A stretch of 64,000 nucleotides of DNA, taken from the NCBI GenBank assembly GCA_963082875.1, contig OY720103.1, positions 11,904,001 to 11,968,000 on the forward strand, in the 5' to 3' direction. This document shows positions 32,180 to 45,600 of the stretch, piece by piece (within the stretch, counting starts at the first letter, position 1; every line of letters begins with the position of its first letter). Made by a program: the position numbers and the translations under genes. Origin of the DNA: Corella eumyota. Its lineage: Eukaryota; Chordata; Ascidiacea; Phlebobranchia; Corellidae. The notes below the pieces were generated by a model. The model saw nothing but the letters and a program-made list of their open reading frames with translations. It searched no databases and was not told where the DNA came from.

Positions 32180-34811
32180 ATTAACTTCATCTTAACACAA
32201 CAACACTTCATCGAAACCTACACTGTTTAAATAGTTTAAAGTAGTTGTGTTTATTCAGTACCTATTTGCTCTGACGGTTAATCAATACACTTTAAACCTC
32301 ATCGGTTACTTTATATTCACTTTAAGGGGAATCAATATCAAAAATCGTTATTATCCAGTAATTAATGCCCCTATTCGGGTAATTAACTACTTTTTATGAA
32401 TATTACTGGTTTAATGTTATTAATAACATGACGCAAGTGTAAGTCGATAAAAAACTACGTAGTAAGAAATATAATAACCTAATTTTAAGTAAAACTCGGC
32501 GATTTATTTTAAAATGGCTGGCTACTGTTTAAAAGCTTTTAAAATTCTAATCTGTCTTCTTACTGAACTTGACGTTTGGTATTTGTTAAAATTCCCAGAT
32601 AAGTACAGTCAAACAAATTATCTTAAGTAGATGTATGTTCGTTACTTTACAGGCTACTGACTACCTATAATAAAGTACTTAGCTCGCTATGCTTAGCAGT
32701 CAAGTACAATAACTTAAGTATTTTGTCTGTTTTGAAGATTAAGTTACTCTTAACATGGCAGCTTGTTACAGCGATTATTTAAACTGAATAAGCCGTCTAC
32801 CAGCCGCATATATTTCTAGTAATTAAAAATACCAGAAAATCAATTTTAAAAATTTACACATTTCGATTTTGGGTCCCAATAGGTTGATTTGTGACGTTGA
32901 ATTATTAATTAGACCTTCTATTTTTAAGCTAAAACTAATATAAATTCAATAACTAAATTAAGGTGTAATTTTAAATTCCTTCCGTATCCTTTAGTTCTTA
33001 TTTGTAAGACCTTTAAACACTCCATTTAAATTATTCTATTGAAAATTTAAACCCTTTCTGCCACTCATTAATATTTCACATCGAGGTTTTGACACTAAAC
33101 TGCATAATTGAGTTTAAAACTTTCTTTAGACTTTCGTTTACTGAAGCGTTGAAACGACTTTGTGACGTCATTTTCCATGTTTTGTTCAGGATTATGACGT
33201 ACATTATAGGCTTATGACGATAAATTAACTTTCGGGTTTTGGAAATTTTGTTGGAAATTTTTAAGTAAATATTAATAAAGTGGTTGGTAACCGTTTTAAC
33301 TTGAACTTTGAAGGTTATTTATCGGATTTTGCGGTTTTCGAAAATGCCCGTCGGCTAAATTAATAAACTTAACATTAATTCGTTCATTTAAAAACGTTTA
33401 AAATTCCATAATTAATCTAATTTCCGTTTATTCCTTTAACAAAAAAGCTCACGACTTTTTAAAATTCTTTTTATAGGAAATTGTTTTTTAATTCGCGATA
33501 TTTTCTACGAAATAGTGACGTTATATCAACAATAACAATTATTACGTCACCTCTTAAATATTTAATTATTAATTTTAAAGCGGTCAATAGTTTATAAAAA
33601 TCTAAACAGTTTTAATTATTCATTTAAGCTAATTGGGCCGCTTAAAAAACTACACAACCTTGCCCTTAGTTAAATCTGATATCCAAGCACAATTTTAAAC
33701 CTTAAAACTGACTTAAACTTTTTAAAATACTTTAATTGAGTTTTTATGTAAAGGTGTGTAAGAGATATGAGTCATGTTAGCTTAAGAGGCCGAAATTGTG
33801 TAGGGTGTTATGACGTCACAAACCCTGGGTTATATGTTTTTACGTAAAAATTAATCCTAAATTTTAAGCAATTTGCATTAAAATCAGTTACGCACGACAT
33901 TTGCTGTTTTTGATTATGACTTTACGTTTACGTATTTAAAATTAATAAAATAAATTCGTAGGTCATAAAAAAATAACTTTGTTAATAAATTGTAACTTTT
34001 AATTTAATATAGAATTTTAATTAGCTTTAACGTTTAATATAAAATGTTTTTTCAAGTCACAGATTTGGAGTCGACACCTGTTAAGGCAAGGGTTTAAATT
34101 CAGGCGATTTAATTAAAGAAATTGTGCAGGCCTATAGTTAAGTGATATGCCTGTAGTTTAAGATATAAAAAGGTATAAAAAGTTAAGTTAAAGTAATTTA
34201 TTAATTTGAAAGATATAGTTTGGAGAAATATATGTTATATTGATAAAAGCGCTATTTTTCATTAGTTATGAAATGGCGGATGAATAGTTGCATAGTTAAT
34301 AAACAGTATAAACTCCTGTTGAGCCAGCACTTAATCAACAGCTTAATTATTGGGCAATTATAATATATAATATTTCAAACTGCCACCGGCAACTTAAGAC
34401 TGGGTTGGGGTAACTGATGTTACTCTATGTTTAAGTCGTGCATTCGACCTTTTACATCGAGGATAAAGATATACAAAAAAATAATAATAATATTGTTGTG
34501 TCGATATTAAATATTTAAATTCTATTTTGGAAACACTGAAACTCACAAATTTTTTTTTTTGCATTTATCATGCGGACAAAATAGCGGTCAGAAACTAAAT
34601 AAACAATCGGACAGTTTTCAGTTTTGCCAGACAGTTAAATCCTCTTGTATAAAACTATTTATATTATATGTTATATTTAAAGCCAGTCACTTCAGCCAAG
34701 ACACTTTGGCTTAAAGACTATTATAAAAATAAATAAATTTTAATTACTTTTACAACCAAAATGTTATAATCTGATAATGATTAAATATATTTAGATTCTA
34801 GGTGATTTAAA
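32180..34811. other. divergent intergenic region between the LGR-like GPCR (-) and POLR3A (+)
   Basis: About 2.6 kb, AT-rich, with scattered TGACGTCA words and one head-truncated SINE family 1 copy. It separates head-to-head genes and must hold both promoters, but I recognise no defined element. A possible splice acceptor (TATTTAG) ends at 34,793, 18 bases before the POLR3A start. Confidence 0.5.
34300..34472 (+). mobile_element. SINE family 1, head-truncated
   Basis: About 340 bases upstream of POLR3A. Starts at AACAGTATAAACTCCTG and keeps the body and TTACATCGAGGATAAAG tail. Confidence 0.75.
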
Positions 34812-37800
34812 ATGGTTAAGGAACAATACAGAGAAGCTGATGTCGCCAAGAAAATCAGCAAAGTCTGTTTCGGGGTTCAAACCGCTCAACAAATGCGGCA
34901 ATATTCACATATACATTGTGTAAGCAAGAACTTATACACCCCAGATTTTACCCATACTTCGGTTGAGTATGGGGTCTTAGATCGGAAAATGGGGACCAGT
35001 CAGAAGGACAAGAATTGTGACACTTGCGGCAAAGCCCTGGCAGACTGTGTTGGACACTACGGTCATATAGATCTAGAATTACCGTGCTTTCACGCTGGAT
35101 ATTTTAAAGCAACGATTACAATTTTACAAATGATTTGTAAGTCTTGTAGCCGAGTGTTGTTGACAGAAGATGAGAAACATAAATATCAGGACACTTTAAA
35201 ACGACCGGGTTTAACTTACTTACAACTTCGTTCGTTGCGTAAAAAAATCAACACTCAAACACGTAAATGTCGGTCTTGTTATTACTGCTCTGAGATGAAC
35301 GGAGCTGTAAAGAAATGTGGTTTGATGAAAGTTGTTCACGAAAAATATAAAAATTATTTGAAGAAAGTTGACAGGCCGGAGATTGCCGAGTTTTATCGGT
35401 CTTTCGACCTCGCTGTGAAGTACAACAAAGATCTAGAATCGATTGTTAACAGAGCACAAGAAGATTTAAATCCTCTCATTGTTCTCCAATTGTTCCGTAA
35501 CATTCCGGATGAAGATATTCCATTGTTGATCATGAATGCTGAAGCAAGTCGGCCTGAGGACTTTATTTTAACTCGGATCATTGTTCCTCCATTGTGCATC
35601 CGACCTTCAGTTGTCACTGACCTTAAAACGGGGACAAACGAAGACGACCTCACCATGAAGTTAACCGAGATTATTTTTCTGAACGACGTGATCCAAAAAC
35701 ATCGAGCAACCGGAGCAAAGTCGCAGATGATCATGGAGGATTGGGACTTCCTGCAACTTCAGATAGCTCTCTACATCAACAGTGAATTATCAGGCATCCC
35801 GTTCAACATGAAACCTCAAAAACCGACTCGCGGGTTTGTGCAAAGGTTAAAAGGCAAGCAAGGTCGTTTCCGTGGTAACTTATCAGGTAAAAGGGTCGAC
35901 TTTTCGGGGCGAACTGTTATCTCCCCCGACCCTAATCTTAGAATCGACCAAGTTGGTGTACCGGTTCATGTTGCAAAGGTTTTAACTTATCCCGAAAAAG
36001 TGACAAAAAGCAACATCAAACTAATGAGGAAACTTGTTATAAATGGATGCGATACTCATCCTGGAGCAAACTTTATACAACAACGACATAACAACATGAA
36101 GAAATTTCTAAAGTACGGAAATCGAACGAAAACAGCAAATGAACTAAGATACGGGGATATTATTGAAAGACATTTAATGGACGGCGATGTTTGTTTATTT
36201 AACCGACAACCTTCACTTCATAAGCTAAGCATCATGGCGCATTTTGCTAAAGTTGCGGACCATCGGACATTTCGATTTAACGAATGCGTCTGTAACCCTT
36301 ACAATGCTGACTTCGACGGCGACGAAATGAATTTGCATCTTCCGCAAACAGAGGAAGCAAAAGCAGAAGCTTTATTCTTAATGGGGACGAAGAGTAACAT
36401 GGTTACTCCTCGCAATGGTGAACCACTTATTGCAGCCATCCAGGATTTTATCACAGCAGGGTATTTACTTACACAGAAAGATGTTTTCTTCAACAGAGCA
36501 CAAGCAGCAAGAATTATATGTTACATTGTCGCTTATGAAGATGTCAACACTGCCATTGATCTACCACCACCTGCTTTAATCAAACCTTGTACTTTATGGA
36601 CAGGCAAACAAATATTTAGTTTAATTTTGAAACCAAATATACAATCTCCAGTTCTGGCTTGTTTAAGAGCAAAAGGAAAAGGATATTGTGGAAAAGGTGA
36701 GGAATTATGTTTCAACGATTCCTATGTTGTTATCTATAACTCTTGTTTATTAGCTGGTGCGATGGATAAATCTACACTGGGTGGAGGATCTAAGAACAAC
36801 ATTTTCTACGTTCTGTTAAGGGATTACGGTGAGCAAGTAGCTGCTAATGCAATGTGGAGATTAGCACGAATTTGTCCAATTTTTCTTAGCAACCGAGGTT
36901 TCTCTATCGGTATCGGTGATGTCACGCCAGGCGATGGATTATTAAAAGCAAAACATAATCTACTATCAGAGGGTTATAAGAAATGTGACGACCTTATCTT
37001 AGCCTTACATGAGGGTAAATTACCAGCACAACCAGGTTGTACTCCAGAAGAAACTTTAGAAGCTGTGATATTGAAAGAATTATCTGTTATTCGAGACTAC
37101 GCTGGTAAAGCATGTCTGCGTGAACTCCACAGATCCAACACTCCACTTATAATGGCTGTGTGTGGGTCGAAAGGTTCGTTTATTAACATCTCGCAAATGA
37201 TTGCATGTGTAGGACAACAAGCTATCAGTGGAAGTCGTGTCGCTAATGGATTTGAAGATCGATCGTTGCCACATTTTGAGCGGCATTCCAAGGACCCCGC
37301 TGCCAGAGGGTTTGTAGCAAATAGTTTCTACTCGGGGCTTACAGCGACCGAGTTTTTCTTCCACACGATGGGGGGAAGAGAAGGTTTGGTGGACACGGCT
37401 GTGAAGACGGCTGAGACCGGTTACATGCAACGTCGACTTGTAAAATCATTGGAGGATTTGTGTGGCCATTATGACCTCACAGTTAGGACATCGACTAAAG
37501 ACGTTGTTCAGTTTGTGTATGGAGGTGACGGTCTCGATCCAACAGATATGGAGGGAAAAAATCGACCCGTTGATTTTACTAGAGTCCTCGGTGTGATTAA
37601 ATGTAATTATCCATGTCTTAAAGAACCTCCATTAAGCAGTGCAAGTTTGGTTTCAATCACGGCAGCAATATTGTTAAAACATCAAAGTTTAAGCCAGGAA
37701 TTTGCCAGCGAATTAAAAGAATTTATTCAAAAATTTGCCGATCAAGTGACAGAAACTCGCAAGCGCTACAACATAGATGATAGTGGCACCACTCAACCTC

Positions 37801-38990
37801 AGGTTTTATACCAACTTGAGCGTATAACATCGACTCAACTTGCAAAGTTTATCGAGACAGCATGTGCTAAATACATGAAATCGAGACTTGAACCGGGGAC
37901 TGCAGTTGGTGCTTTATGTGCACAAAGTATTGGTGAGCCTGGCACTCAGATGACTCTGAAAACTTTTCATTTTGCGGGTGTTGCATCCATGAATGTGACA
38001 CTAGGTGTGCCAAGGATCAAGGAAATTATCAACGCTTCGAAAAAGATCAGTACTCCGATAATATCAGCTCAGTTACAGAATGATTTTGATGCGGATGTTG
38101 CAAGGATTACAAAAGGAAGAATCGAGAAAACGACGCTAGGTGAGATCTGTTCATTGATGGAAGAAGTTTACCAACCCGATGATTGTTATATTCTTCTTAA
38201 ACTTGACCTCCACAGATGCAGACTTCTTAAACTCGAGGTAAACGCTGAAACAGTTCGTTATAATCTCTGCACATCTCGTCTTCCTATCAAACCTCCACAA
38301 GTTGTAATCCAGAGTAAAGAAATTATTACAATCCATCCTAAACAGAACCCAAAACAAAGTCTCTACCATGTTATACAACTTCTGAAAGCTGCAATCCCCA
38401 AGGTTTTAGTTCAAGGATTACAAGAAGTCAGCAGGGCAGTGATTCACATCGACGAAGGAGCAACCAACAACGGGAAGGAAAAATATAAATTATTAGTCGA
38501 GGGAAATGATCTCAGAGGTGTGATGGCGACACCCGGTGTCCTCGGAATCAAGACAAAATCGAACAATATTGTCGAAGTTGAAAAATGTCTCGGTATTGAA
38601 GCGGCGCGGCAAGTTATAATCGACGAAGTCCACTACACTATGTCGAGCCATGGGATGAGCATTGATCACCGACATTTAATGTTACTCGCTGACCTTATGA
38701 CCTACAAAGGAGAAGTGCTGGGTATTACCAGGTTTGGGTTGGCTAGAATGAAGGAAAGTGTTCTCATGTTGGCATCATTCGAGAAGACCTCTGATCATTT
38801 ATTTGATGCTGCTTATTACGGGCAAAGTGATGTCATAACTGGGGTATCGGAGTGTATTATTATGGGGATACCAATGAGTATTGGGACTGGATTGTTTAAA
38901 CTTCTGCATAAAAGTAAAAGAGAAAAAGTTGGACTAAAACGAAACTTAATATTTGATCAAGCAGAGTTACATTTAAACTTGGTGAATTAA
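34812..38990 (+). CDS. POLR3A: DNA-directed RNA polymerase III largest subunit RPC1 (1392 aa, single exon)
   Basis: One open frame of 4179 nt. RPC1 forms half of the active site of Pol III, which makes tRNA, 5S rRNA and U6 in the nucleus. The clamp zinc site is at about residues 69-86 ([18 protein letters not shown]). The catalytic loop [15 protein letters not shown] starts at residue 498, with Asp500, Asp502 and Asp504 holding the metal. The bridge helix and its flank read [20 protein letters not shown] and [13 protein letters not shown] (about 840-880). The trigger loop is in [20 protein letters not shown]. The length is almost the human one (1390 aa). The human gene has about 30 introns; none is seen here, although neighbours of similar size are cut into many exons. 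Confidence 0.97.
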   Translation: MVKEQYREADVAKKISKVCFGVQTAQQMRQYSHIHCVSKNLYTPDFTHTSVEYGVLDRKMGTSQKDKNCDTCGKALADCVGHYGHIDLELPCFHAGYFKATITILQMICKSCSRVLLTEDEKHKYQDTLKRPGLTYLQLRSLRKKINTQTRKCRSCYYCSEMNGAVKKCGLMKVVHEKYKNYLKKVDRPEIAEFYRSFDLAVKYNKDLESIVNRAQEDLNPLIVLQLFRNIPDEDIPLLIMNAEASRPEDFILTRIIVPPLCIRPSVVTDLKTGTNEDDLTMKLTEIIFLNDVIQKHRATGAKSQMIMEDWDFLQLQIALYINSELSGIPFNMKPQKPTRGFVQRLKGKQGRFRGNLSGKRVDFSGRTVISPDPNLRIDQVGVPVHVAKVLTYPEKVTKSNIKLMRKLVINGCDTHPGANFIQQRHNNMKKFLKYGNRTKTANELRYGDIIERHLMDGDVCLFNRQPSLHKLSIMAHFAKVADHRTFRFNECVCNPYNADFDGDEMNLHLPQTEEAKAEALFLMGTKSNMVTPRNGEPLIAAIQDFITAGYLLTQKDVFFNRAQAARIICYIVAYEDVNTAIDLPPPALIKPCTLWTGKQIFSLILKPNIQSPVLACLRAKGKGYCGKGEELCFNDSYVVIYNSCLLAGAMDKSTLGGGSKNNIFYVLLRDYGEQVAANAMWRLARICPIFLSNRGFSIGIGDVTPGDGLLKAKHNLLSEGYKKCDDLILALHEGKLPAQPGCTPEETLEAVILKELSVIRDYAGKACLRELHRSNTPLIMAVCGSKGSFINISQMIACVGQQAISGSRVANGFEDRSLPHFERHSKDPAARGFVANSFYSGLTATEFFFHTMGGREGLVDTAVKTAETGYMQRRLVKSLEDLCGHYDLTVRTSTKDVVQFVYGGDGLDPTDMEGKNRPVDFTRVLGVIKCNYPCLKEPPLSSASLVSITAAILLKHQSLSQEFASELKEFIQKFADQVTETRKRYNIDDSGTTQPQVLYQLERITSTQLAKFIETACAKYMKSRLEPGTAVGALCAQSIGEPGTQMTLKTFHFAGVASMNVTLGVPRIKEIINASKKISTPIISAQLQNDFDADVARITKGRIEKTTLGEICSLMEEVYQPDDCYILLKLDLHRCRLLKLEVNAETVRYNLCTSRLPIKPPQVVIQSKEIITIHPKQNPKQSLYHVIQLLKAAIPKVLVQGLQEVSRAVIHIDEGATNNGKEKYKLLVEGNDLRGVMATPGVLGIKTKSNNIVEVEKCLGIEAARQVIIDEVHYTMSSHGMSIDHRHLMLLADLMTYKGEVLGITRFGLARMKESVLMLASFEKTSDHLFDAAYYGQSDVITGVSECIIMGIPMSIGTGLFKLLHKSKREKVGLKRNLIFDQAELHLNLVN

Positions 38991-39625
38991 ATTTTTTTTT
39001 GGCAAGGTTATGGTGTTTATCAGGCTTTATAAAGGTGCTATTTAAACTAAGTTAATATTTATGTTTTTTTGGTTAAAAACCTTAAATTAGGTTATTAAAT
39101 ATGTTTAACAATTAAGTCTAAGTTCAAGACCTTTTTTAAGTTCAGTTTTTTCTTGAAATTAAGTTTCAAATTTTTTCATTATGGTACTTTAAACTGTATG
39201 TATTTATTTACTTAAATTTGTGCCAAATAAGGTTGTTATGCTTCTGTGTGTTCAGGAATTTCAAAATTATTATTAATTACAATCATGCAAAAGCAAACCT
39301 AATCATGTGATCATTTTATTAAATAATTAATTATCTTATTAGTGGTTCACCTGATTTGAATAATTAATTATTAAATATTTGCAGTTATGTTGGTTTAAAA
39401 TTTTACTGCCTTTTAGTTTATTTTTAAAATGTTAAATTATTTTAAAAATTTCATTTTTTTTACAATTGTTGAACCTTATTTACTTATAAACAAACCTTCT
39501 GTGAATAACAATGCCCTTTGTCCACTGCCCTTGTTTGTAACAATCAATATTTAATATTTCAGATGAAGATTAATTAGGTTTTTAATATTTTTGTGAAATT
39601 AAAGAAGGAATGAAAAACCGAAAAC
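38991..39625. other. POLR3A 3' flank and SNX13 5' leader
   Basis: AT-rich. A candidate splice acceptor (AATATTTCAG) ends at 39,562. If the SNX13 leader starts there, it carries two short upstream ORFs: ATG at 39,563 (four codons) and ATG at 39,610, whose stop codon overlaps the SNX13 start region. Confidence 0.45.
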
Positions 39626-42600
39626 ATGGATGAGGTAATACTAATTAAAAAATAATTAATTGGTGTAATTAAAAAGTTTTGTATTTTTTATAAAATTTAA
39701 TGTAAACAAAATATAATTTAAACCTAAAAAAAACTATAAATTTTGTTTAAATGATTTTGAATAATTTTTAGTTAATTTTTGTTAATTATTATTATTTTAG
39801 GTTAATGTCTCAAATGGAATTTATTGGGTTGCTGCAGTAGTTGGACTTGGGTTTTTGAGTTTCGGGATTTTAGGAGTTTTTTACGGACTTCTTTATATTG
39901 TTTGTTTCGTTGGAGGGTAAGCACTTTTAATACTTTTAACACTTATTTATCCTCGATGTGGGAAGGTAAAATATGTCACCTAAACATAGAGTAACGTCAG
40001 TTACCCCGATCCAGTCCCAAGTTGCCTTTGACAGTTTGGGATATTATAGATTATAATTGTCTGATAATTATACTACTGATTAAGTGTTGGGTTAGCAGGA
40101 GTTTATACCGTTTATAGTGCCTTACTTAGGGGCGCTACAGCATAAAAGCAGCGGGGATCGAACACAAAGCCTTATGAAGTGAGGCCATGTGTTCTTACCA
40201 CCACACCAACACTAGTTAAATATAACACTATGGACTAAAACAAGGTGCAATAATATTAGTGGGAATTGAACCTAGAACCTCTCTGTAATGACACCAACCA
40301 ATGTTACCCCTGTTGAGTTATGTGATTATAATATTTTAGTGGATTTATAACTTCTTGTGTTTTTGTATTGATTCAGTTTTATTGTTTATTATTTAGATTA
40401 ATGTGGTTTTAAATTAGTGAGGAAAGATTAATGCTTATTATAAATAAATATTAATGACCTTAATTAATAATTAATGCTACTATGAATAATTTATTAAAAT
40501 CAAAATTTTTTACCGACTGAATTTTCGGTTAAAATTGGAATTATTTAAAACTGAATTTAGGGTCAATAACTTTAATTAACCTAAAGTAACCTTTTATTAT
40601 TGATAACATATTTCCTGTTTTTATTAATTGTTAATTTTTAGTAGTAAAATAAGATTAATTAATTGTAATAACAATTAGTTTGATGAATGGGAAAGTTGTA
40701 GAATCTAGAATCTATAGACAATTATAATATTATGATGTCATAATGCTTAAACACTTTAGCATCACAGAAATTGAAAACTTAATTTATGTAAAAAATATTT
40801 TTTATTAATTAATTATTTTCTAAATTTTTACAGAGTAATTGCAATCGTTTACGACAAAAGTAAAAGTGAGGTTGTGGCACATGCCGAGTATTTAAATGTG
40901 ACTGTGGCACAAGGGACATACACAGTCACAACCCCTGTTTCACTTCCAATCAAATGTGGGATCGAAAAAGTAAAAATTATTTTTTTTATTTTCACAATTT
41001 TTTTTTATATTTTAGAATAAAAAATTAATTTTAAAATTTAAACTAATACACATTACCTATTTAAAACCTATGAAAAATGTTAAATAAAATACAAACAAAA
41101 TATTTTTACAGGTTCTCGAAACAGATTATTTAAGCCGAGAGTTAAAAGCTGATAAAAGATTGACCGGATCTTCGAACATCGATGACAAAATACATGAGGT
41201 ACGAGGTTTAAGTTTAAACTACACTTGTGATATTTATTTATCCTTGATGTGGGAAGGTTGACTTTACGACCTAAACATAGAGTAACATTTTTTACCCCGA
41301 CCCAGTCTCGAGTTGAGTGGAGTTCATATCGTTTATAGTCTTTATTCAAGGGCTCTACAGCATGAGATCAGTGGAAATTGAACCTAAAACCATATGTAGT
41401 GTAGCAAGTGTTCTAAACACTAAATGCTTTCGGTTTTTATTTTATGTTAGGTCATTTTTGAACTAAAAATTAGTTGTGATCAATTAACAATAAGCGATTT
41501 AACAGTAACGGCCCAAACAGTAAAATTACAGACCATAAAGCAAGCATTTTGCTAATAATTTCTAATTAGAAATACTATAATATAAAAGCCATGGAGATTT
41601 AACCATTTTTAAACTTTATTTTTAGTGTTTGGAGTTCCTGTTGAGAGATTACGTTAAATATTGGTATAATGATTTATCCGATGATCCGGAGTTTCTTCAT
41701 GACTTTAGAGTTACTTTGTATCATGTTATAAGGACTATAGCTATGAGGTAATCTCATTCATAAATTTTTAAATTTAGTTACCCCAACCCAGTCTCGAGTT
41801 GACTTTAACAATTTGAGATATTATAGATTATAATTGCCCAATAATTGAGCTGCTGATTAAGTGTTGGCTTAGTGGGAGTTTATTTTAATTATAACGCTTT
41901 ACTCAAGGCTTTTACAGCACAAGAGCAGTGGGGATTAAATCCATGACCTCATGTGTGGTGTAGAAAGTGTTCCATACAGCATTTTAAAATGTGATAACAG
42001 CACTTTTTTATCTTTATCAAAGATAGCAAATTTTAACTTCTGTGACAGTATTAGCATATAAACTTAATATTTTAGGTGTAAAAGCATAGATTGGCAACCT
42101 TACTTAACCACAACTCTTGTAGATGATTTTGCTACCCATGTTAAACTATTTAGAAAAGCTGAGGAGAAAATCAACAAAATTGAGGTAAGTTTAAATTAAT
42201 TGTTTTACTTGAATAATTTTATTTTGTTATTAGTATTGGTTTATATTACTAAAAAATATTTTACTTAAAAGACTAAAATTTAAAATTTACTAAAAATGTG
42301 GTTAACATTTTTTTAAATTAAAAACTTTATAAATTGGTGAAATTATATTGTAAATTCTGATTTGAAACTAACTAATATAGACTAGTGTTAACACACATAA
42401 ATTTCCATTGGCATATACTAACATAGCACAATCCTTATCCATAATGATACATTTTTTACAATTTGTAGTCTCAAAATCAGTCTGATATTTGATATAAAAC
42501 AATACACTACCTAATTAAACAAATAATAAAGCAAAACTTGTTCTTTAGCAGTTTTAGAATATTATAGATTATAATTGGTTGATAATTATGCTGCTGGTTA

Positions 42601-45600
42601 AGTGTTGGGTCAGCAGAAGTTCATATTGTTTATATTGCCTTACTCAAGGGCGCTACAGCATGAAAGCAGTGGGGATCGAACCTCGGACCTAAAGCTTTAT
42701 ATTTGTAGTAAATCTTTATTTTGTCAGGAGGTTTTAAAGTCATGGAACCAGCGCGTTAATAGCATTCAGGTTTCGAACGCTTTTCGCATGTTTTTATTTT
42801 GCAAGTTAAACTTTAATAAGTTAATCATAAAGAATATTTAAATTAGGTTTATGGTTATTTTTGTGTGTTATAGTTTAAAAAATTAATTTAATAAATGTTA
42901 TTTTTGTTCAGGGTAATATTTTGCAAAAATTGCAATAATTTTAAAATCCCTTTTTATTTGAATATTACTTGCAAAGGTTAATAAATTCTAGAATTCTAGT
43001 AAGACTTGTGTTTCTTAAACATAGAAATCAATATCTTCCTTCAACTTAATTTATTTTTAATGGATTTGAGTAGATCGAGTGAATCAATAAATTGTTTCCA
43101 ATTAAATGAAATATTGATTATTTTTGGTTTAAATGTTTTTGGTAAAAAAAATGGCATTTTTGGTAAAATTTGTTGCTTTAGGTTTATTTAAAATTATTTA
43201 AATAAAGATTTAAAATTGTTTTTTTAGTTTGTTTCAAGTAAATATTAAATTATGATATCACCATATTTTGAGGTTATTTTTGGTAAATTGTTTTTTCTTA
43301 ATTTAGTGTTTTTTAATTATTGGTTTCCAAGTTATAATGATTTTAATGTTTCAGAAATTGCCATATTGTTGTAAAGGAAGTTGTTAAACTTAATTACTTG
43401 TATTCTAGCTTTTTTATTAAAAATTAAATTGGAATTATAATTGTTTTTGATAACAGTATTTTTGAAATATTTTTTTGAATTTTTTGCAAAGTTAAAAAGA
43501 TAATATATTTTTTGAAATGAATTTTGCAATTAATTTAACAAAGCATTTTTTAAGCTTAATAATATTTAATAGTCAGGTTTTATTTTTTTAAAATTAGTTA
43601 ATTGCCTGCTCCTAGTTATTCCATTTTATTTGGTTACTTTTAAAATGCTTGTAATAATGTTTTTAATTTACCAGCACACCACAAGTGGCAGTTTTTTTAT
43701 TTTATTTTTCTAAATTTATTCCATATTATAAACTATTTATCTAATACATATCATGTTAATATAATAAGTTACATAACAATAAACCATTATTCAAACAATA
43801 ATGTTTAAACAAATACCCATTATCCCATAAATAACACATCATAAACTCAACTTTATTTCTTTATCAGCATTTATTTTTAAAACATTTTTTCAGCCATATT
43901 TTTAGTTTTTTTGTTTAATTATCATCTTCATTTATTATTTGCATTTAAACTTAGTTTTATTATTTAACTTATTAAAATAACTAATTAATAATAACTTTTT
44001 ATAAAAACATAATAAATTAACGAACTCATTTAAAAAAAAAATTTTTATATTTTTAGTCGTCAAAAATAAATTAACGAGAAATTAATTAATTATAGAATAA
44101 CGAAGAATCTGACGATAATGCGAACACGAACCAAAACCACAATCATTTCGGGGATAATATCAATGATAAAGTAAAAACTTAATAATAATAATATTTCAAA
44201 GATATAGGTTATGTTGTTTATAATGAATCATAATCCTATACTTTATATATTACTGAATTAGAATTGTAAACAATATGAATATATTATTATTAAGTCAGGG
44301 TTATATTTATTTTAATTTGTTAGTTTTTAAAGTTTTTGTAATTTAATCTGCAGCGTGATATAGTGGTAAGAATACTTTGTTTTACTACAAGAGATCCTGG
44401 GTTCAATCCCCACTGCTCTCATGCTGTAGTGCCCTTGAGTAAGGTGCTATAAAATCAGCAGCATAATTATCGGGCAATTATAATTAATAGTATTCAAAAC
44501 TGCTAAAGTCAACTTGAGACTGGGTCGGAGTAACTGATGTTACTCTATGTTTAAGTCGCGCATTCGACCTTCCAACATTAGGGATAAATTAAAAAAATAC
44601 AAAATAATTTTTTCTATTTCAGGAATCATCAAATATATTGGATTTATATTTTCAATATGAATTAAAAATTGAAAATGTTTGTCGGGAGTTGGTGGCATGT
44701 GATGTTAAGAAACAATGTGAATTTCTACAGGTAACATCTTTTTAAGAGTTAATTAACGTTTAATTAATAATTTATAATATGGTTACCTTAAAATAATTGT
44801 GTTAATTTTGATGTTGTTTTGTTATTTTAAAAAGTTGTTTTTTTTTTAGTATTTTTAGAAAACACTGAAATATATTTAATTGTTAGTCAAATTTTTAAAA
44901 ATTTATTATCAAATAAATTAAAACTTTATTTTTAGGATATTTGCGAAGTTTTAATTTATCTGCTTCTCCCGAAAGAAGATTTTCTATGCAGACCTCTCAA
45001 GCATCTGTTAAGGGTAAGCTCACTTATTTCAACTTTTATTCAAGTTATATTGTTAACCTTGTGATATTGTCTCATTAGCAACGTTTCTAACTGAGTTTGG
45101 ACCTTTAAGGAAGTAAATTCAGTTGGAATCGAAGTTAGGACCTCAGGTTAACTTCCTATATTAGAAGCAGTAGTCGAAATCAAACGCAGGAGCTTAGATT
45201 TTCTACTCAAGATAGTTATAACATTTGGAATCAAACTTAGGACTACAGGTTTACTGCTTACCTTAGAGAATGGCAACAGTGGGAATCAAACCCTGGTGTT
45301 TTGGTTAACTACTAACGAAGTTGTATCCATGGAAATCGAACACAATGCGAATCAAACCCATAATTTCAAGATGACTGATTAATATAATTACCTTTCTTTG
45401 TATTCTATAAAATTTACACAATTAAAACTTACACTATTAAGTTTCACACAAACTGCAGATATTTATATTTGTTATAGTTCCTGTTGTAAAACTTTAACCT
45501 TGTTGTTTAGGAGATTATGGTGCATGGGATGTTTTTACCTTTGTTCAACTTATACAGCAACCCCGACTACCTCAACCAATATATTAACTGGCTTGTAAGT

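Larger units (their letters stand above)
42185..44095. other. SNX13 intron 6, long AT-rich intron
   Basis: 1.9 kb holding a SINE fragment (42,545-42,705) and a decayed MITE-like copy (43,612-43,760). The rest, such as 42,850-43,600, is T-rich, with open frames that are chance products. No exon candidate with coding character was found. Confidence 0.5.
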
